From the NCBI GenBank assembly GCA_903231505.1, contig CAFBRK010000234.1, positions 1-64,000 on the forward strand: DNA of 64,000 nucleotides, read 5' to 3'. The position numbers and the translations under genes are program-made. This DNA comes from Olavius algarvensis associated proteobacterium Delta 3 (lineage in GTDB: Bacteria; Desulfobacterota; Desulfobacteria; Desulfobacterales; CAFBRK01). Below, one piece after another: positions 35,758 through 45,356 of this stretch. Within the stretch, counting starts at the first letter, position 1. Each line of letters begins with the position of its first letter. A model generated the notes under the pieces. That model ran no database searches. It saw only the letters and a program-made list of their open reading frames with translations, and was not told the DNA's origin.

Positions 35758-37959
35758 TCAGATATCTTTCTCAATATCGGTGATCAGAATGCGGGCGGAG
35801 TTCGATACCACGGCGATGGTCGTCGCATTGTGCAGCACTGCGGCCCAAAACACCGGCAACACCCCCATGGAAGCCAGCATAAGCCCGATCGTGTTGACCC
35901 CGATGGCGGTCGCAAAATTCTGCCGGACGATGTGCATCGTCTTCTGGCTCAGACCGATTATCCCGGGCAGCAGCAGCGGATTGTCGTTGTTAATGGCGAT
36001 ATCAGCCGTTTCGATGCTGATTTCGGTGCTGCCGCGGCCCAATGAAATACCGACGTCCGCATAGGCCAATGCCGGAGCGTCGTTGACCCCGTCACCCACC
36101 ATGACCACGCGATTGCCCTTGGCCTGCGATTGCAGGACCATTTCGGCTTTTTCTTCGGGCAGCGCCTCGGCCTTATAGCTGTCCACCGACATTTTGGAAG
36201 CCATGACATTGGCATGGGCTTCGATATCGCCGGTGAGCAAGACGATTTCGTCGTAGCCTTTTCGTCGCAGCCGATTGAGGGTCTTTTTCATATCCTCCCG
36301 CAAACTGTCCTGGATCCCGATAACACCCATCAGCTGCCGGCTGCGCGCGACATAGATAAGCTTCTCGCCGCGCTGTTGCATGGCCGCGACGATGGTATCT
36401 GAAATAGTCATCGCCACGCTGGCCGACTTCAGATAGGCCTCACTGCCGACGCGTATTTTGCGGCGGTTTACAGTGGCTTCAACCCCTTTGCCGATGTGAA
36501 CCTTGACCGGGGAATGCTTGGGTATCTGCCATCCCATCTCACGCACTTTGTTGACCACGGCCAGGGCGATGGGATGATTGGTGGTTTCTTCGCACGCTGC
36601 CGCCGCTTCGACGATGTCACGGGTATCGATCCGGGGATCGGCAGGATAGACGGACGCCACCTTGGGGCGGCCTTCGGTAATGGTCCCGGTTTTGTCCAGG
36701 ATCAAGGTGTCTGCTTCGCTCAGGATCTCGATGAAATTGCCGCCCTTGACCAATACGCCTTGCGCGGCAGAACGACACACCGCCGCCGCAAAGGCGGTGG
36801 CCGTGGAAAGCCGGACCCCGCAGGAGTAATCGATGATCAGCATGTTCAAGGCGCGGGTGGGGCTCCGCGTAATCAAATATACGATCAGGGCCAAGGCAAA
36901 ATTGAGAGGAATAAACTGGGCCGAAAACCGGTCGGCGTAGGCTTGGATCGGAGCTTTGCGGCTCTGGGCCTCCTCGACCAGATGAACGATACGGGAAATG
37001 GCCCGATCATCACCCACCCGCTCCGCCTTGACGGTGAGACTGCCCGACTTGACCGTCGAGCCGGCATAGACGATGTCACCTCGGCATTTTATGGCCGGCA
37101 TGAATTCACCCGTCAGGGACGCTTCATCAATGGACGCCTCACCGCTCCGCACCTCGCCGTCCACCGGGACCTTGGAACCGGTATGGATAGCGACCAAATC
37201 ACCCGGGGCAATCTCTTCAAGGGGCACTCTGATTTCTTTACCGTCCGGGCCGATTTTCCAGGCAAATTGCTCTTCCAGGGCCAGCATGCCGACGATGGCA
37301 CTGCGCGTCCGTTCCATGGTGTAGGCGGTCATCAACTCTGCGATATCCGCCAGCAGAATGATGGTCAGCGAAGAAACGCTTTTACCGGAAAGCAGACTGG
37401 CCATGATGGCAGCGGCACTCAGGGTATCCGCATTGGGTCTCCCGTTATAACGCATCGAGTCGAAACCGCTGGTAAAAATGGGCTTGGACAGTGATATTGC
37501 CGTCAGGGCATTCAGATTGGTCAGCTTCTGGAACAGGGTGACGGATGGCGCAGGCCTCCGGACGTAGCCGATCATCAGGGTCATGGCGTTAATCCCGATA
37601 CGGATCAGCATTTCGCTGAGGGGTTCCTCGTGAAGGCGTCTTTCTTGAACCGTTTGTTTGTTATGAATTTCCCGATCGATCTGAAACGCCACGGTTGAAT
37701 AGGAGGCCATGACAGCTTCCGTCAATTCCAGAATTTCCCGTGAATTCGATTTACGGGTGTCATAAAAAATGAGGACGCTCTCGGAACCAGGGGCGGCGAC
37801 GACGGATGTAACCGCATAGTCGGCCTCGAGGCGGTCCCGTATGTCATCCTTGTAGTCATCCAAAAATCCCAGGGCCCGACACTGAATCCGCAACCGGCCC
37901 GGCAGGTTGTGGATAATATCGCAGGATGTCAAAGGCTTCTTGGGGGCCTTAAAAAACAT
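35758..37959 (-). CDS. P-type ATPase, heavy-metal type with atypical TM6 motif
   Basis: A 733-residue P1B-like transport ATPase. It has an N-terminal CxxC-less HMA-like domain (IHNLPGRLRIQCRALGF), actuator loop SLTGEF (about 281-286), phosphorylation site DKTGT (422-426), HP motif (His462-Pro463) and hinge GDGVNDAPALAYADVGISLG. The TM6 metal-site motif, normally CPC/CPH/SPC, reads YSCG (378-381) in LIIDYSCGVRLSTATA, so the invariant proline is missing and only one Cys remains. The start is supported by GGAGG upstream. It would sit in the inner membrane; whether it moves a metal, and which, is open. It is flanked by three more HMA-like proteins. Confidence 0.85.
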   Translation of the reverse strand: MFFKAPKKPLTSCDIIHNLPGRLRIQCRALGFLDDYKDDIRDRLEADYAVTSVVAAPGSESVLIFYDTRKSNSREILELTEAVMASYSTVAFQIDREIHNKQTVQERRLHEEPLSEMLIRIGINAMTLMIGYVRRPAPSVTLFQKLTNLNALTAISLSKPIFTSGFDSMRYNGRPNADTLSAAAIMASLLSGKSVSSLTIILLADIAELMTAYTMERTRSAIVGMLALEEQFAWKIGPDGKEIRVPLEEIAPGDLVAIHTGSKVPVDGEVRSGEASIDEASLTGEFMPAIKCRGDIVYAGSTVKSGSLTVKAERVGDDRAISRIVHLVEEAQSRKAPIQAYADRFSAQFIPLNFALALIVYLITRSPTRALNMLIIDYSCGVRLSTATAFAAAVCRSAAQGVLVKGGNFIEILSEADTLILDKTGTITEGRPKVASVYPADPRIDTRDIVEAAAACEETTNHPIALAVVNKVREMGWQIPKHSPVKVHIGKGVEATVNRRKIRVGSEAYLKSASVAMTISDTIVAAMQQRGEKLIYVARSRQLMGVIGIQDSLREDMKKTLNRLRRKGYDEIVLLTGDIEAHANVMASKMSVDSYKAEALPEEKAEMVLQSQAKGNRVVMVGDGVNDAPALAYADVGISLGRGSTEISIETADIAINNDNPLLLPGIIGLSQKTMHIVRQNFATAIGVNTIGLMLASMGVLPVFWAAVLHNATTIAVVSNSARILITDIEKDI

Positions 37960-37961
37960 CG

Positions 37962-38363
37962 TTAGACCACCTCCGTGACAAGACTTTGGCGCAGGGGCAA
38001 CCGACGGATCCTGGAGCGCGCCCTCTTCAAGAAGGGGACGATCTGCTGCTTCGATTTAAACGGCGCATCGACATAGTTCCCGTAGAGGATGAGCGCCACC
38101 TTTTCCAACCATTCGAGAATTCTTTTTTTATCGGTCCGGCGAGGGTCATAACAGATCAACACCCGGCCGGATAGGGTCGACAGTTCGATGTCGAGGAGAC
38201 CCTCTTGGAGTTTGATGATTTCGATAATCTCCGTTTGATACCGGCGCCACTCAGGAGATAGACCCTCTAAAAACGGTATGTAAAGGCGCAATCGCCCCTG
38301 AAGGTGGTGAACTACCTGAACCTGCCCCATGAGCTTTTTGAATATCGACAGGTATGTGACCAC
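37962..38363 (-). CDS. HMA-like 'GRLR' protein, small
   Basis: A 133-residue protein. GTG 38363 is chosen because it lies two bases after the stop of the upstream gene and follows GGGGAG; the frame is open to 38402. It contains one degenerate HMA-like domain (VVHHLQGRLRLYIPFLEGL, EGLLDIELSTLSGRVLICYDPRRTDKKRIL) with no CxxC. The C-terminus is basic (KRARSRIRRLP). It immediately precedes the P-type ATPase (two-base gap). A soluble or peripheral partner is the likeliest reading. Confidence 0.7.
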   Translation of the reverse strand: MVTYLSIFKKLMGQVQVVHHLQGRLRLYIPFLEGLSPEWRRYQTEIIEIIKLQEGLLDIELSTLSGRVLICYDPRRTDKKRILEWLEKVALILYGNYVDAPFKSKQQIVPFLKRARSRIRRLPLRQSLVTEVV

Positions 38364-38365
38364 GG

Positions 38366-38917
38366 TTAGCTCCCCTGTTTCGCCAAAATATACGTCCACC
38401 ATATGAGATTGATACCGCCGGGGAGGGCCCGGTCGCCCTGGATGACGATACGATAGAGCGCCAGCATGAACACACTCGTCATCAGGGCGGATTTCAAATC
38501 CATCACACCACCGCTGGATTCATAAATGTGCTGGTTCAGGGAACGGCCGATCAACCCCATTTCCCGGGTGAGCAGGCCATCCGGAGATTTTTCCAGATCC
38601 TTTTCCAGTCCCAACACTTTGACAACGATGCCGTGAACGATAAATGGCTCTATGACGGAAGGATCATACCGGATCAGCAGGCTCCCGGTGTGCTCATTCA
38701 TGTCGACCTGTTGAATCCCATCGATTCTATTTATTTCAGCACCGATTTTCAGCTGGGTACGGTCTTGAAGGCCGATCAGTAACGGGGAACTGAAACGCAG
38801 GCGGCCCGGCAATGCATGTTTGGTCTCGAGCTTGCCGCGAATGGAAGGTAACCCTGCTCCCATCCCCTTCTTTTTTCGAAGTAAAGACGCCAGAATGAAA
38901 CCTACGACCATATGCAT
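38366..38917 (-). CDS. HMA-like 'PGRLR' protein with C-terminal membrane helix
   Basis: A 183-residue protein, the first gene of the minus-strand HMA operon. ATG 38917 follows GGAGTG. The domain is KHALPGRLRFSSPLLIGL ... IDGIQQVDMNEHTGSLLIRYDPSVIEPFIV, again HMA-like in secondary structure and without Cys ligands. A hydrophobic segment near the C-terminus (LKSALMTSVFMLALYRIVI) anchors it. All four proteins of this type share the 'LxGRLRxxxPxL' strand and an 'SxLIxYDP' strand. Confidence 0.75.
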   Translation of the reverse strand: MHMVVGFILASLLRKKKGMGAGLPSIRGKLETKHALPGRLRFSSPLLIGLQDRTQLKIGAEINRIDGIQQVDMNEHTGSLLIRYDPSVIEPFIVHGIVVKVLGLEKDLEKSPDGLLTREMGLIGRSLNQHIYESSGGVMDLKSALMTSVFMLALYRIVIQGDRALPGGINLIWWTYILAKQGS

Positions 38918-39309
38918 GATATCACTCCGAAGCAGTTAATAGGTAATGCCCGGATTCACCCTGAGGGTTGCCATGGGAGAAAATATATCCTCAGCCGTGT
39001 TCGAAACCGGTTGCCATCGCCGGATCAACGACCGCTTCAAACACAGACCGTGCTTTGTAATCAAGGGCCTTCCCGATATCGATAAACCCCAAGATAAACG
39101 CCTCTGACAGGATCGTTTCAGATCATGTCAAGCGGTGGCCCTTAGCTCGCCGCCGCTCACTGTCGTTCAATATGTGATATGAAATCCGAGATTTCAAGCG
39201 GTGGAGAACACATAATCGGCGGTAGTCGCCAAAATCGCCGAATTGTTTGACCCCGGCCTTGTCGTCCTCTATGGTTTCCAAAACCTATCCGGAAAGGAGA
39301 TTCGTAAAT
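38918..39309. other. Intergenic, divergent promoter region of the HMA operon
   Basis: 392 bases between the HMA operon and a divergent small gene. The motif TCAAGCGGTGG occurs twice (near 39127 and 39198). No gene or clear promoter is recognised. Confidence 0.3.
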
Positions 39310-39576
39310 ATGGAGAGAACAGCCCACCACGCCAGGCGGAAGATCCCCATTCCGATACATATGAACACCCGCCCGGCCCCGAAGATCACGTCAAAGCAGC
39401 AACATGCGGCGGCCAAAATGGGCATGGCGGCATCTTTGAGCGCTCTGTTTGTTTCGGGATTCTTTAAATTTCACGGCGCCAGATCATTACATCTCTGTTC
39501 CGGATTCGGTCTCCTGGCCCTTACGGTATGGCACCATTTTCTGAACCAGCCCAAAACAAAACCCAAGCGGAGATAA
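39310..39576 (+). CDS. Small membrane protein with His-rich helix
   Basis: An 88-residue protein from ATG 39310, with AAGGAG ten bases upstream. The N-terminal part is basic with several Pro residues. Two hydrophobic stretches follow (about 38-52 and 58-76). The second, LHLCSGFGLLALTVWHHFLNQ, places three His and a Cys on one helix, a pattern like small heme- or metal-binding membrane proteins (DUF4405-like look, weak). It is divergent from the HMA operon and could be functionally tied to it. Confidence 0.5.
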   Translation: MERTAHHARRKIPIPIHMNTRPAPKITSKQQHAAAKMGMAASLSALFVSGFFKFHGARSLHLCSGFGLLALTVWHHFLNQPKTKPKRR

Positions 39577-39674
39577 CTATGCCCGGATTCGAGCCCTTTT
39601 CGGAGTCTATTCATGCCATACCACCGGGAGAGAAATTCGGCACCAAAAACGATCCGCCCGATGATACCCCTATC

Positions 39675-41690
39675 TCAGAGAAGCGATCTTACCGTCTTCA
39701 CCACATTATCGGCCGAGATCCCTAACTTTTCCAGCACCAGGGCGCCTGGCGCCGACGCACCGAATCTGGATATGCCGACAACGGCCCCGCGGCTCCCCAC
39801 GTAGCGCTCCCAGCCCATGGGCAGGCCGGCTTCCACCGCCACCCTGGCGGTAACCTCGGGAGGCAGCACCGAAATCTTGTAATCGTCGGAGGTCTCCTCG
39901 AACAACTTCCAACTCGGCATATTTACCACCCGCACCTTCCGGCCTTCTTCACGAAGCTGCTCGGCCGCATCCAGGGCGATGTGGACTTCCGCTCCAGTGG
40001 ACAATAAAATGATGTCCGGTGTGGTTTCGCTGTCCGAAAGGACATAAGCGCCGCTGGCCAGACCACTGTCCGAATTTCGCATGGCGCCGGAAAACACCGG
40101 AAGCTTCTGACGGCTCAAAATCAACGCCACGGGCCCGTTCAGGGTTTGGATGGCCTCCAACCAGGCGTCCGCAGTTTCCGAAGCATCCGCAGGACGAATC
40201 ACCTTCAGTCCCGGGATGGCTCTCAGCGAGGCCAAATGCTCCACGGGCTGGTGGGTCGGTCCATCTTCGCCCACGGCCACACTGTCATGGGTAAACACAT
40301 AGATCACCGGCAGCTTCATGAGACTGGCCAGCCGGATCGACGGCCGCATGTAATCGGCAAAGACCAGGAAGGTGCCGCCGTAGGGCCGGACGCCACCATG
40401 CAATGCCATGCCGTTCATGATCGCACCCATGGCATGTTCGCGAACCCCGAAACGGATGTTGCGCCCGTCATAGGCCCCTTTTTGAAAGTCGAACGATGTG
40501 TCGATCACGGTCTTGTTGGACGGGGCGAGATCGGCACTGCCCCCGATAAGCCCCGGATATTTCGGGGCGATGGCATTGAGCACCTTCCCGGAGGCTGCCC
40601 GGGTGGCCAGGGGCCCCTTGTCCGAAAAGTCCGGCAAGTCCGATTCCCAGCCCTCTTCGGGGATGTTTCGGAGGGCTCGCTCCCACTGCCGGGCCAACTC
40701 CGGATAAGCTGCCGCATATTCGGCAAACAGGGCGTTCCACTTTTTTTCTGCAGCTTTGCCGGCGGCGAGGCATGCAGAACGGACATCTCCGAGCACATCC
40801 GGGATACAAAAAATCTCGTCTTCCGGGCAGCCCAGATTCTTTTTTGTCAGGCAGACTTCCTCGGGTCCCAGGGGTGCGCCATGGGCATCGGCCGAATCCT
40901 GCTTGTTCGGGCTGCCGTAGGCAATGTGGGTCCGGAGTATGATCAACGACGGGCGCCCGGATTCCTCCCGGGCTTCCTTCAGGGCGTTTTGAATCGCATC
41001 GATGTCGTTTCCATCGGATACCCGAAGCACCTGCCACTGGTAAGCCTGAAAGCGTATCGCCACGTCTTCGGTAAACGTGATCTGAGTGCCCCCTTCGATG
41101 GAGATCTGGTTATCGTCGTATATACACACCAATCGTCCAAGACCCAGGTGCCCGGCCAGGGACGCCGCTTCACCGGAAACACCTTCCATCATGTCGCCGT
41201 CGCCACACATCACATAGGTGTGGTGATCCACGATATCGAATCCGGGGCGATTAAACCGGGAGGCCAAGTGTTGTTCGGCCATGGCCATGCCCACGGCGTT
41301 GGCTACCCCCTGTCCCAGTGGTCCGGTGGTGGTTTCCACCCCCGGGGTATGACCGTATTCGGGATGGCCCGGGGTTCTACTGCCCCATTGCCGAAACTGC
41401 TTGATATCGTCCAGTGTCAGATCATAGCCGGTCAGGTGCAGCAGGCTGTAGAGAAGCATGGAGGCATGCCCTCCGGAAAGGACAAAGCGGTCACGATTCG
41501 GCCAGGCGGGGTTGGCAGGATTATGTTTCAGGATACGGCTCCACAGGATAAACCCCGCTGGGGCCAGGCCCATGGGGGCCCCGGGATGCCCGGAGTTGGC
41601 TTCCTGGATCGCGTCCATGGAAAGGGTTCGAATCGTGTTGATGCACAGATCCTCAATGGAACACTGCGGCGCCTGCTGGTCCTGGGTCAT
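39675..41690 (-). CDS. tkt: Transketolase
   Basis: A thiamine-diphosphate enzyme of the non-oxidative pentose phosphate pathway, swapping two-carbon ketol units between sugar phosphates. Its 671 residues match the family. The ThDP motif is [33 protein letters not shown]. The N-terminal '[19 protein letters not shown]' and the pyrimidine-domain '[23 protein letters not shown]' (catalytic Glu) are intact. The central '[16 protein letters not shown]'-type block is also there (read [21 protein letters not shown]). It is a single gene with no Calvin-cycle or pentose-phosphate neighbours, and is convergent with the small plus-strand gene. Confidence 0.95.
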   Translation of the reverse strand: MTQDQQAPQCSIEDLCINTIRTLSMDAIQEANSGHPGAPMGLAPAGFILWSRILKHNPANPAWPNRDRFVLSGGHASMLLYSLLHLTGYDLTLDDIKQFRQWGSRTPGHPEYGHTPGVETTTGPLGQGVANAVGMAMAEQHLASRFNRPGFDIVDHHTYVMCGDGDMMEGVSGEAASLAGHLGLGRLVCIYDDNQISIEGGTQITFTEDVAIRFQAYQWQVLRVSDGNDIDAIQNALKEAREESGRPSLIILRTHIAYGSPNKQDSADAHGAPLGPEEVCLTKKNLGCPEDEIFCIPDVLGDVRSACLAAGKAAEKKWNALFAEYAAAYPELARQWERALRNIPEEGWESDLPDFSDKGPLATRAASGKVLNAIAPKYPGLIGGSADLAPSNKTVIDTSFDFQKGAYDGRNIRFGVREHAMGAIMNGMALHGGVRPYGGTFLVFADYMRPSIRLASLMKLPVIYVFTHDSVAVGEDGPTHQPVEHLASLRAIPGLKVIRPADASETADAWLEAIQTLNGPVALILSRQKLPVFSGAMRNSDSGLASGAYVLSDSETTPDIILLSTGAEVHIALDAAEQLREEGRKVRVVNMPSWKLFEETSDDYKISVLPPEVTARVAVEAGLPMGWERYVGSRGAVVGISRFGASAPGALVLEKLGISADNVVKTVRSLL

Positions 41691-42072
41691 TACAGCTCTC
41701 CTTTTGTGGGCAGATGATCATGATACGGATGTTGTGTTCGAGATTAAGGAATTGGATTTCGATACAATGAAACGAAACGGGGTGCAAGAGGGGAAATCGG
41801 GATTGCCGATTTTGGATTTTGGATTGCGGATTCTTGATGCTGGATGCACGGGATGGGAGCGCTGGAGTACTGGAGTAGTGAAGTAGTGGATTACCGCTGG
41901 ATTCTTGATTGTGGAGCCTTAATGCCAGAGCGAAGCGATTCCACAATTTTAGGCATTTTAGGCATTTTGAATTTCAGGCATTTATGGAGTACAAATCCTT
42001 CGACGCGTTTCACTCGCTCAGGACAAGCGGGCAAACGGGCAGACGGGCCAACGGGCTAACGGGCAGACGGAC
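41691..42072. repeat. Intergenic with dispersed repeats
   Basis: No gene is seen. 'TTTTAGGCATTTTAGGCATTTTG' type repeats lie at 41946-41983; the same family, opposite orientation, is at 21144-21168 and 63848-63869. 'TTCACTCGCTCAGGACAAGC' and 'GGGCAAACGGGCAGACGGG' microrepeats fill 42006-42072. Confidence 0.55.
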
Positions 42073-42942
42073 TCACAGCGCCCGCATCCACTCCGGTTTC
42101 AGATGGACCCTGCCGGCCAGGGCCTCGTCGATCAGCTTAAGGGTTTTTTCCTTGTCCTTGGGCATTCGTGCCTTGATCGGAAGATAGTTGGATGCGTGGT
42201 TGGCGTGAAACAGGCCTCTGGACAAATGGGTGTGCTCGATCATTGTCCGGAGCTCCCGAAGCATCTCTTCGGGTCCGATCAACCGGAAATTGCCGGCGCG
42301 TTGATCCTCGAAAAGGGGTGTTCCCGGAATCAGCATGAGACTCAGGGCGCCGATGTAATCCGGATCGATGGCAGAGAGAACCCGGCCGGTCTCTTCAGCA
42401 TGGATCTGGCTGCGATCGGGACCGGCGATACCCAACAGTACGGTAATGGACAGTTTGATGCCGGCTGCCTTTGCCTTCTTCCCCATGGCGATCATTTCTG
42501 CGGATCCGGCCCCCTTGTTGATCGCCTTCAGGGTTTCGTCATCACCGGTTTCCAACCCCATATAGGCAATCCCGAGACGATGGGCCCGCAGCTCTTTGAG
42601 CTCATCCATGGTCTTCATGTTGAGGCTTTTGGCGTTGGCATAGATGCCGACCCGTGTCACCCAGGGCAATTGGGTTTCGATGGCCTGGAGAATGTTCAGC
42701 AGCCGTTTCTGGGGGATGATCAGGGCATCTCCGTCGCACAGGAACACCCTCCGTTGACGCTTGCAATTCTGAGCGGCAAACGCGATGTCCTCCATCATAA
42801 TGTCATCTGGTTTGATGCGAAACCGCTCCCCCTGGTAGGTGCCGCAAAACGTGCATTTGTTTCTGGAGCAGCCGACGGTCACCTGCAGGAGGATGCTGTT
42901 GGCCTCGCTGGGGGGTCTGATAATATTGCCTTCGTAGTGCAT
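42073..42942 (-). CDS. Radical SAM protein
   Basis: A 289-residue radical SAM enzyme with the cluster motif GCSRNKCTFCGTYQG (CX4CX2C) near residue 29, which is the spacing used by a family of uncharacterised radical SAM proteins. Later blocks are 'RVFLCDGDALIIPQKRLLNIL', 'TRVGIYANAKSLN', 'LGIAYMGLETGDDETLKAINKGA' and 'TVLLGIAGPDRSQIHAEETGRVL'. These are usual for the YgiQ/elongator-like superfamily branch. No accessory Fe-S or B12 domain is seen. The reaction is unknown. A tandem 22-bp repeat lies just upstream. Confidence 0.82.
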   Translation of the reverse strand: MHYEGNIIRPPSEANSILLQVTVGCSRNKCTFCGTYQGERFRIKPDDIMMEDIAFAAQNCKRQRRVFLCDGDALIIPQKRLLNILQAIETQLPWVTRVGIYANAKSLNMKTMDELKELRAHRLGIAYMGLETGDDETLKAINKGAGSAEMIAMGKKAKAAGIKLSITVLLGIAGPDRSQIHAEETGRVLSAIDPDYIGALSLMLIPGTPLFEDQRAGNFRLIGPEEMLRELRTMIEHTHLSRGLFHANHASNYLPIKARMPKDKEKTLKLIDEALAGRVHLKPEWMRAL

Positions 42943-43317
42943 GGGTACCTCAAAATAGAGTCTAAATACGTCGAAAAATCAGTTGCAATACGTCGAAAAA
43001 TCAGTTGCATTTTTCGTTTGCGAGTCTTCGTGACAGCAGGATCCAAGGATTCAAGTGGTAAAAGAGTTGACTGCATACAAATTTTTCAGCTTTCTGTCAT
43101 TAAAATTCCAATTCTTCAGGTTTTTGTCCGAATATAAACATTCTACCGAACATATGAAGATAGGTACAGCCCCTTTAAATGTGTTCATGCGGGTGGGGAC
43201 TCGTAACACAACCGGATTTCATCCGGTACGGTTTCCTTCAGGGTGATGATGTCTATGTTATAGCGGATTTTAACCGGATCAACTCGAATTTAGATTTGCA
43301 TAAGACCCGGAGACCGA
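42943..43317. other. Intergenic with a tandem 22-bp repeat
   Basis: Two perfect copies of AATACGTCGAAAAATCAGTT plus GC lie head to tail at 42965-42986 and 42987-43008, 23 bases upstream of the radical SAM start. They could be a regulator-binding site for that gene. No gene is seen in the rest. Confidence 0.5.
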
Positions 43318-45093
43318 ATGGATATACTCATTGTTACGACAATACTGGTGGTGACCCTGGTCCTGCTGGTCAGCGAAAGGATCCCCGTCGACTTGACCGC
43401 CGTGGGGATCATGGTGGCCCTGATGCTGACCGGTGTTCTGCCGCCGCTGGAGGCGGTTCAGGGATTCGCCAACCCGGCGGTGATCACGGTAGCCGCCATG
43501 TTTCTGATCAGCCGGGCCATGATCCGGACCGGAGCCGTCGGATTTATCGGTCAGAAAGTTATATTCTATTCGCGTGGCAATCCCAAGCTCGCATTAATGC
43601 TGGTCATGGTCATCGTGGCCGTGGCCTCGGCATTCATCAACAACACCCCCGTCGTGGTTCTCTTCATACCGGTGGTGCTCAGCTTAAGCTGTGAATACCA
43701 GATCAGTCCCTCCCGACTGCTCATACCGGTTTCCTATGCTTCCATTCTGGCCGGTACCTCCACACTCATCGGCACATCCACCAACATCATCGTCAGCGAC
43801 CTGAGTGCCACCTACGGATTTGGTGAGTTGAGCATGTTCGAGCTTTCCACCCTGGGGGTTCCCATTGCCATCATCGGAATTGTGTTTATTTACTTTTTTT
43901 CTCCACGTACCCTGCCGTCTCTGACCAGCCCAATTTGTGAGATCGGGTCTGAAAAGGGGCGAAAATATCTGGCAGAGCTTTTGATTCACAGGGGCAGCCC
44001 CCTTCTCGGCCGCGATCCGCAGACCGCATTTGGCGAGAAATACCCGTCCATCCAGGTGACCGAGGTGATCCGCTACAACCACATCTACTATCCCGGACGG
44101 GACCGGGTGATGATCTCCAACGATGACATGCTGCTGGTGAAGGGGAGTGCCAGCGATCTTGTGGCGGCTCTGGAGGATGACATTGTCGAACTGACCCCTG
44201 CCGAGAACGGGTTGAAATTCGGGTCCGATGATCCGGAATCCCTGGTCGTCGAGCTGATCATTACTCCGCAATCGTCCCTTCGGGGTACCCGTCTTAGAGA
44301 AACCCATCTGAGACGAGACCCTCGGCTGCGCATCATCGCCATCGAGCATAGCGGACAGCATTTTACGGGCGGGAAAATCCACGATGTTCGTCTGCGCACG
44401 GGCGACATTTTGCTGATCCAGTGCCCGGAAAAAAGCCTGGAGCGACTGCGGGGAAGTACCGATTATATCGTTGTGGAGGATGTGCAGCAGGACATCGTCA
44501 TCCGGCGTAAAGCCCGGACCACGGCAATCATCTTTGCGGGTATCGTGGCAGGGGCCACCACGGGCGTGGCCGATATCATGACCTGCGCCCTGGCCGGTGC
44601 GTTTTTGATGATCCTCTTGCGCTGCATCCGAATTCGAGAGGCCTACGGCGCCCTTCAGGGAGATGTATTGCTATTGATTGCCGGCACCATCGCCTTGGGA
44701 GCCGCCATGGAAACAACCGGCGCATCGCGGCTGTATGCGGAAATGTTTTTAGGTCTGTTCAAGGATGCCGGTCCGTCTATGGTTCTGGCCGGTTTTCTTC
44801 TGCTGACCAGCGTAAGTACCCAGATCCTCAGCAACAACGCTACAGCGGTGCTGCTCCTGCCCGTTGCCATATCCACTGCCCTGAGTATCGGGGTCGATCC
44901 CAGACCGTTTATCATCGCTGTCTGTTTCGGGGCCAGCGCCTGCTTTGCCACCCCCATCGGCTACCAGACCAACCTGCTGGTGTATGGCCCCGGCGGCTAC
45001 CGGTTCTCAGACTATCTGAAACTGGGGATTCCATTGAACCTGATCGTCCTGATCATGGGTGGGCTGTTTATTCCCCGGATCTGGCCATTCTAG
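43318..45093 (+). CDS. SLC13-type permease with RCK_C domains
   Basis: A 591-residue membrane transporter of the DASS/SLC13 family (divalent anions such as sulfate, or dicarboxylates). Two membrane halves, each with the family's 'NN/ST' motifs (NNTPVVVLFIPVV and GTSTLIGTSTNI; SNNATAVLLLPVA and ATPIGYQTNLLVYGPGGY), flank two RCK_C (TrkA-C) domains at about 215-390. The latter include SPLLGRDPQTAFGEKYPSIQVTEVIR and SSLRGTRLRETHLRRDPRLRIIAIEH. RCK_C insertion is common in bacterial SLC13 proteins and suggests ligand gating. In a sulfate reducer, sulfate is an attractive but unproven substrate. Confidence 0.88.
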   Translation: MDILIVTTILVVTLVLLVSERIPVDLTAVGIMVALMLTGVLPPLEAVQGFANPAVITVAAMFLISRAMIRTGAVGFIGQKVIFYSRGNPKLALMLVMVIVAVASAFINNTPVVVLFIPVVLSLSCEYQISPSRLLIPVSYASILAGTSTLIGTSTNIIVSDLSATYGFGELSMFELSTLGVPIAIIGIVFIYFFSPRTLPSLTSPICEIGSEKGRKYLAELLIHRGSPLLGRDPQTAFGEKYPSIQVTEVIRYNHIYYPGRDRVMISNDDMLLVKGSASDLVAALEDDIVELTPAENGLKFGSDDPESLVVELIITPQSSLRGTRLRETHLRRDPRLRIIAIEHSGQHFTGGKIHDVRLRTGDILLIQCPEKSLERLRGSTDYIVVEDVQQDIVIRRKARTTAIIFAGIVAGATTGVADIMTCALAGAFLMILLRCIRIREAYGALQGDVLLLIAGTIALGAAMETTGASRLYAEMFLGLFKDAGPSMVLAGFLLLTSVSTQILSNNATAVLLLPVAISTALSIGVDPRPFIIAVCFGASACFATPIGYQTNLLVYGPGGYRFSDYLKLGIPLNLIVLIMGGLFIPRIWPF

Positions 45094-45151
45094 CCCGATG
45101 GTGGGGCAAGAGCCCCACCAACATCTTACGGATAAATGAATAGCATCAGAT

Positions 45152-45346
45152 TTATTTCGGAAGAGTCGACGCTTGGCAAGCGTCGGGAAGGCCTTTTTGG
45201 CTGTCACTGTCGCCCGCGGCAGAACAGCCGCTGCATCCGCATCCGCAGCTTGATGCGGCCGGGCGCGGCTTCATGGTGCTGACGATCGACCGGACGCAAT
45301 ACGCGCCGGCCAGGCCGACAATGACGAAAATCAGCATTAGCTCCAT
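45152..45346 (-). CDS. FeoB-associated Cys-rich membrane protein
   Basis: A 64-residue protein from ATG 45346 with an N-terminal membrane helix (MELMLIFVIVGLAGAYCVRSIV) and a Cys cluster (SSCGCGCSGCSAAG) in a short tail. Such proteins occur directly downstream of feoB in many anaerobes and may bind or hand over iron. The frame is open up to 45502 inside feoB but lacks a start site there. It is the third gene of the feo operon. Confidence 0.82.
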   Translation of the reverse strand: MELMLIFVIVGLAGAYCVRSIVSTMKPRPAASSCGCGCSGCSAAGDSDSQKGLPDACQASTLPK

Positions 45347-45356
45347 ATCATCCTCC

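Noticed and set aside
36496..37494. 332-codon plus-strand frame
   Set aside because: Antisense to the P-type ATPase; Gly/Asp/His-rich composition typical of shadow frames.
40146..41717. 523-codon plus-strand frame
   Set aside because: It is exactly antisense to the well-supported transketolase gene and has no recognisable motifs.
42103..43137. 344-codon plus-strand frame
   Set aside because: Antisense to the radical SAM gene and runs into the tandem-repeat gap.
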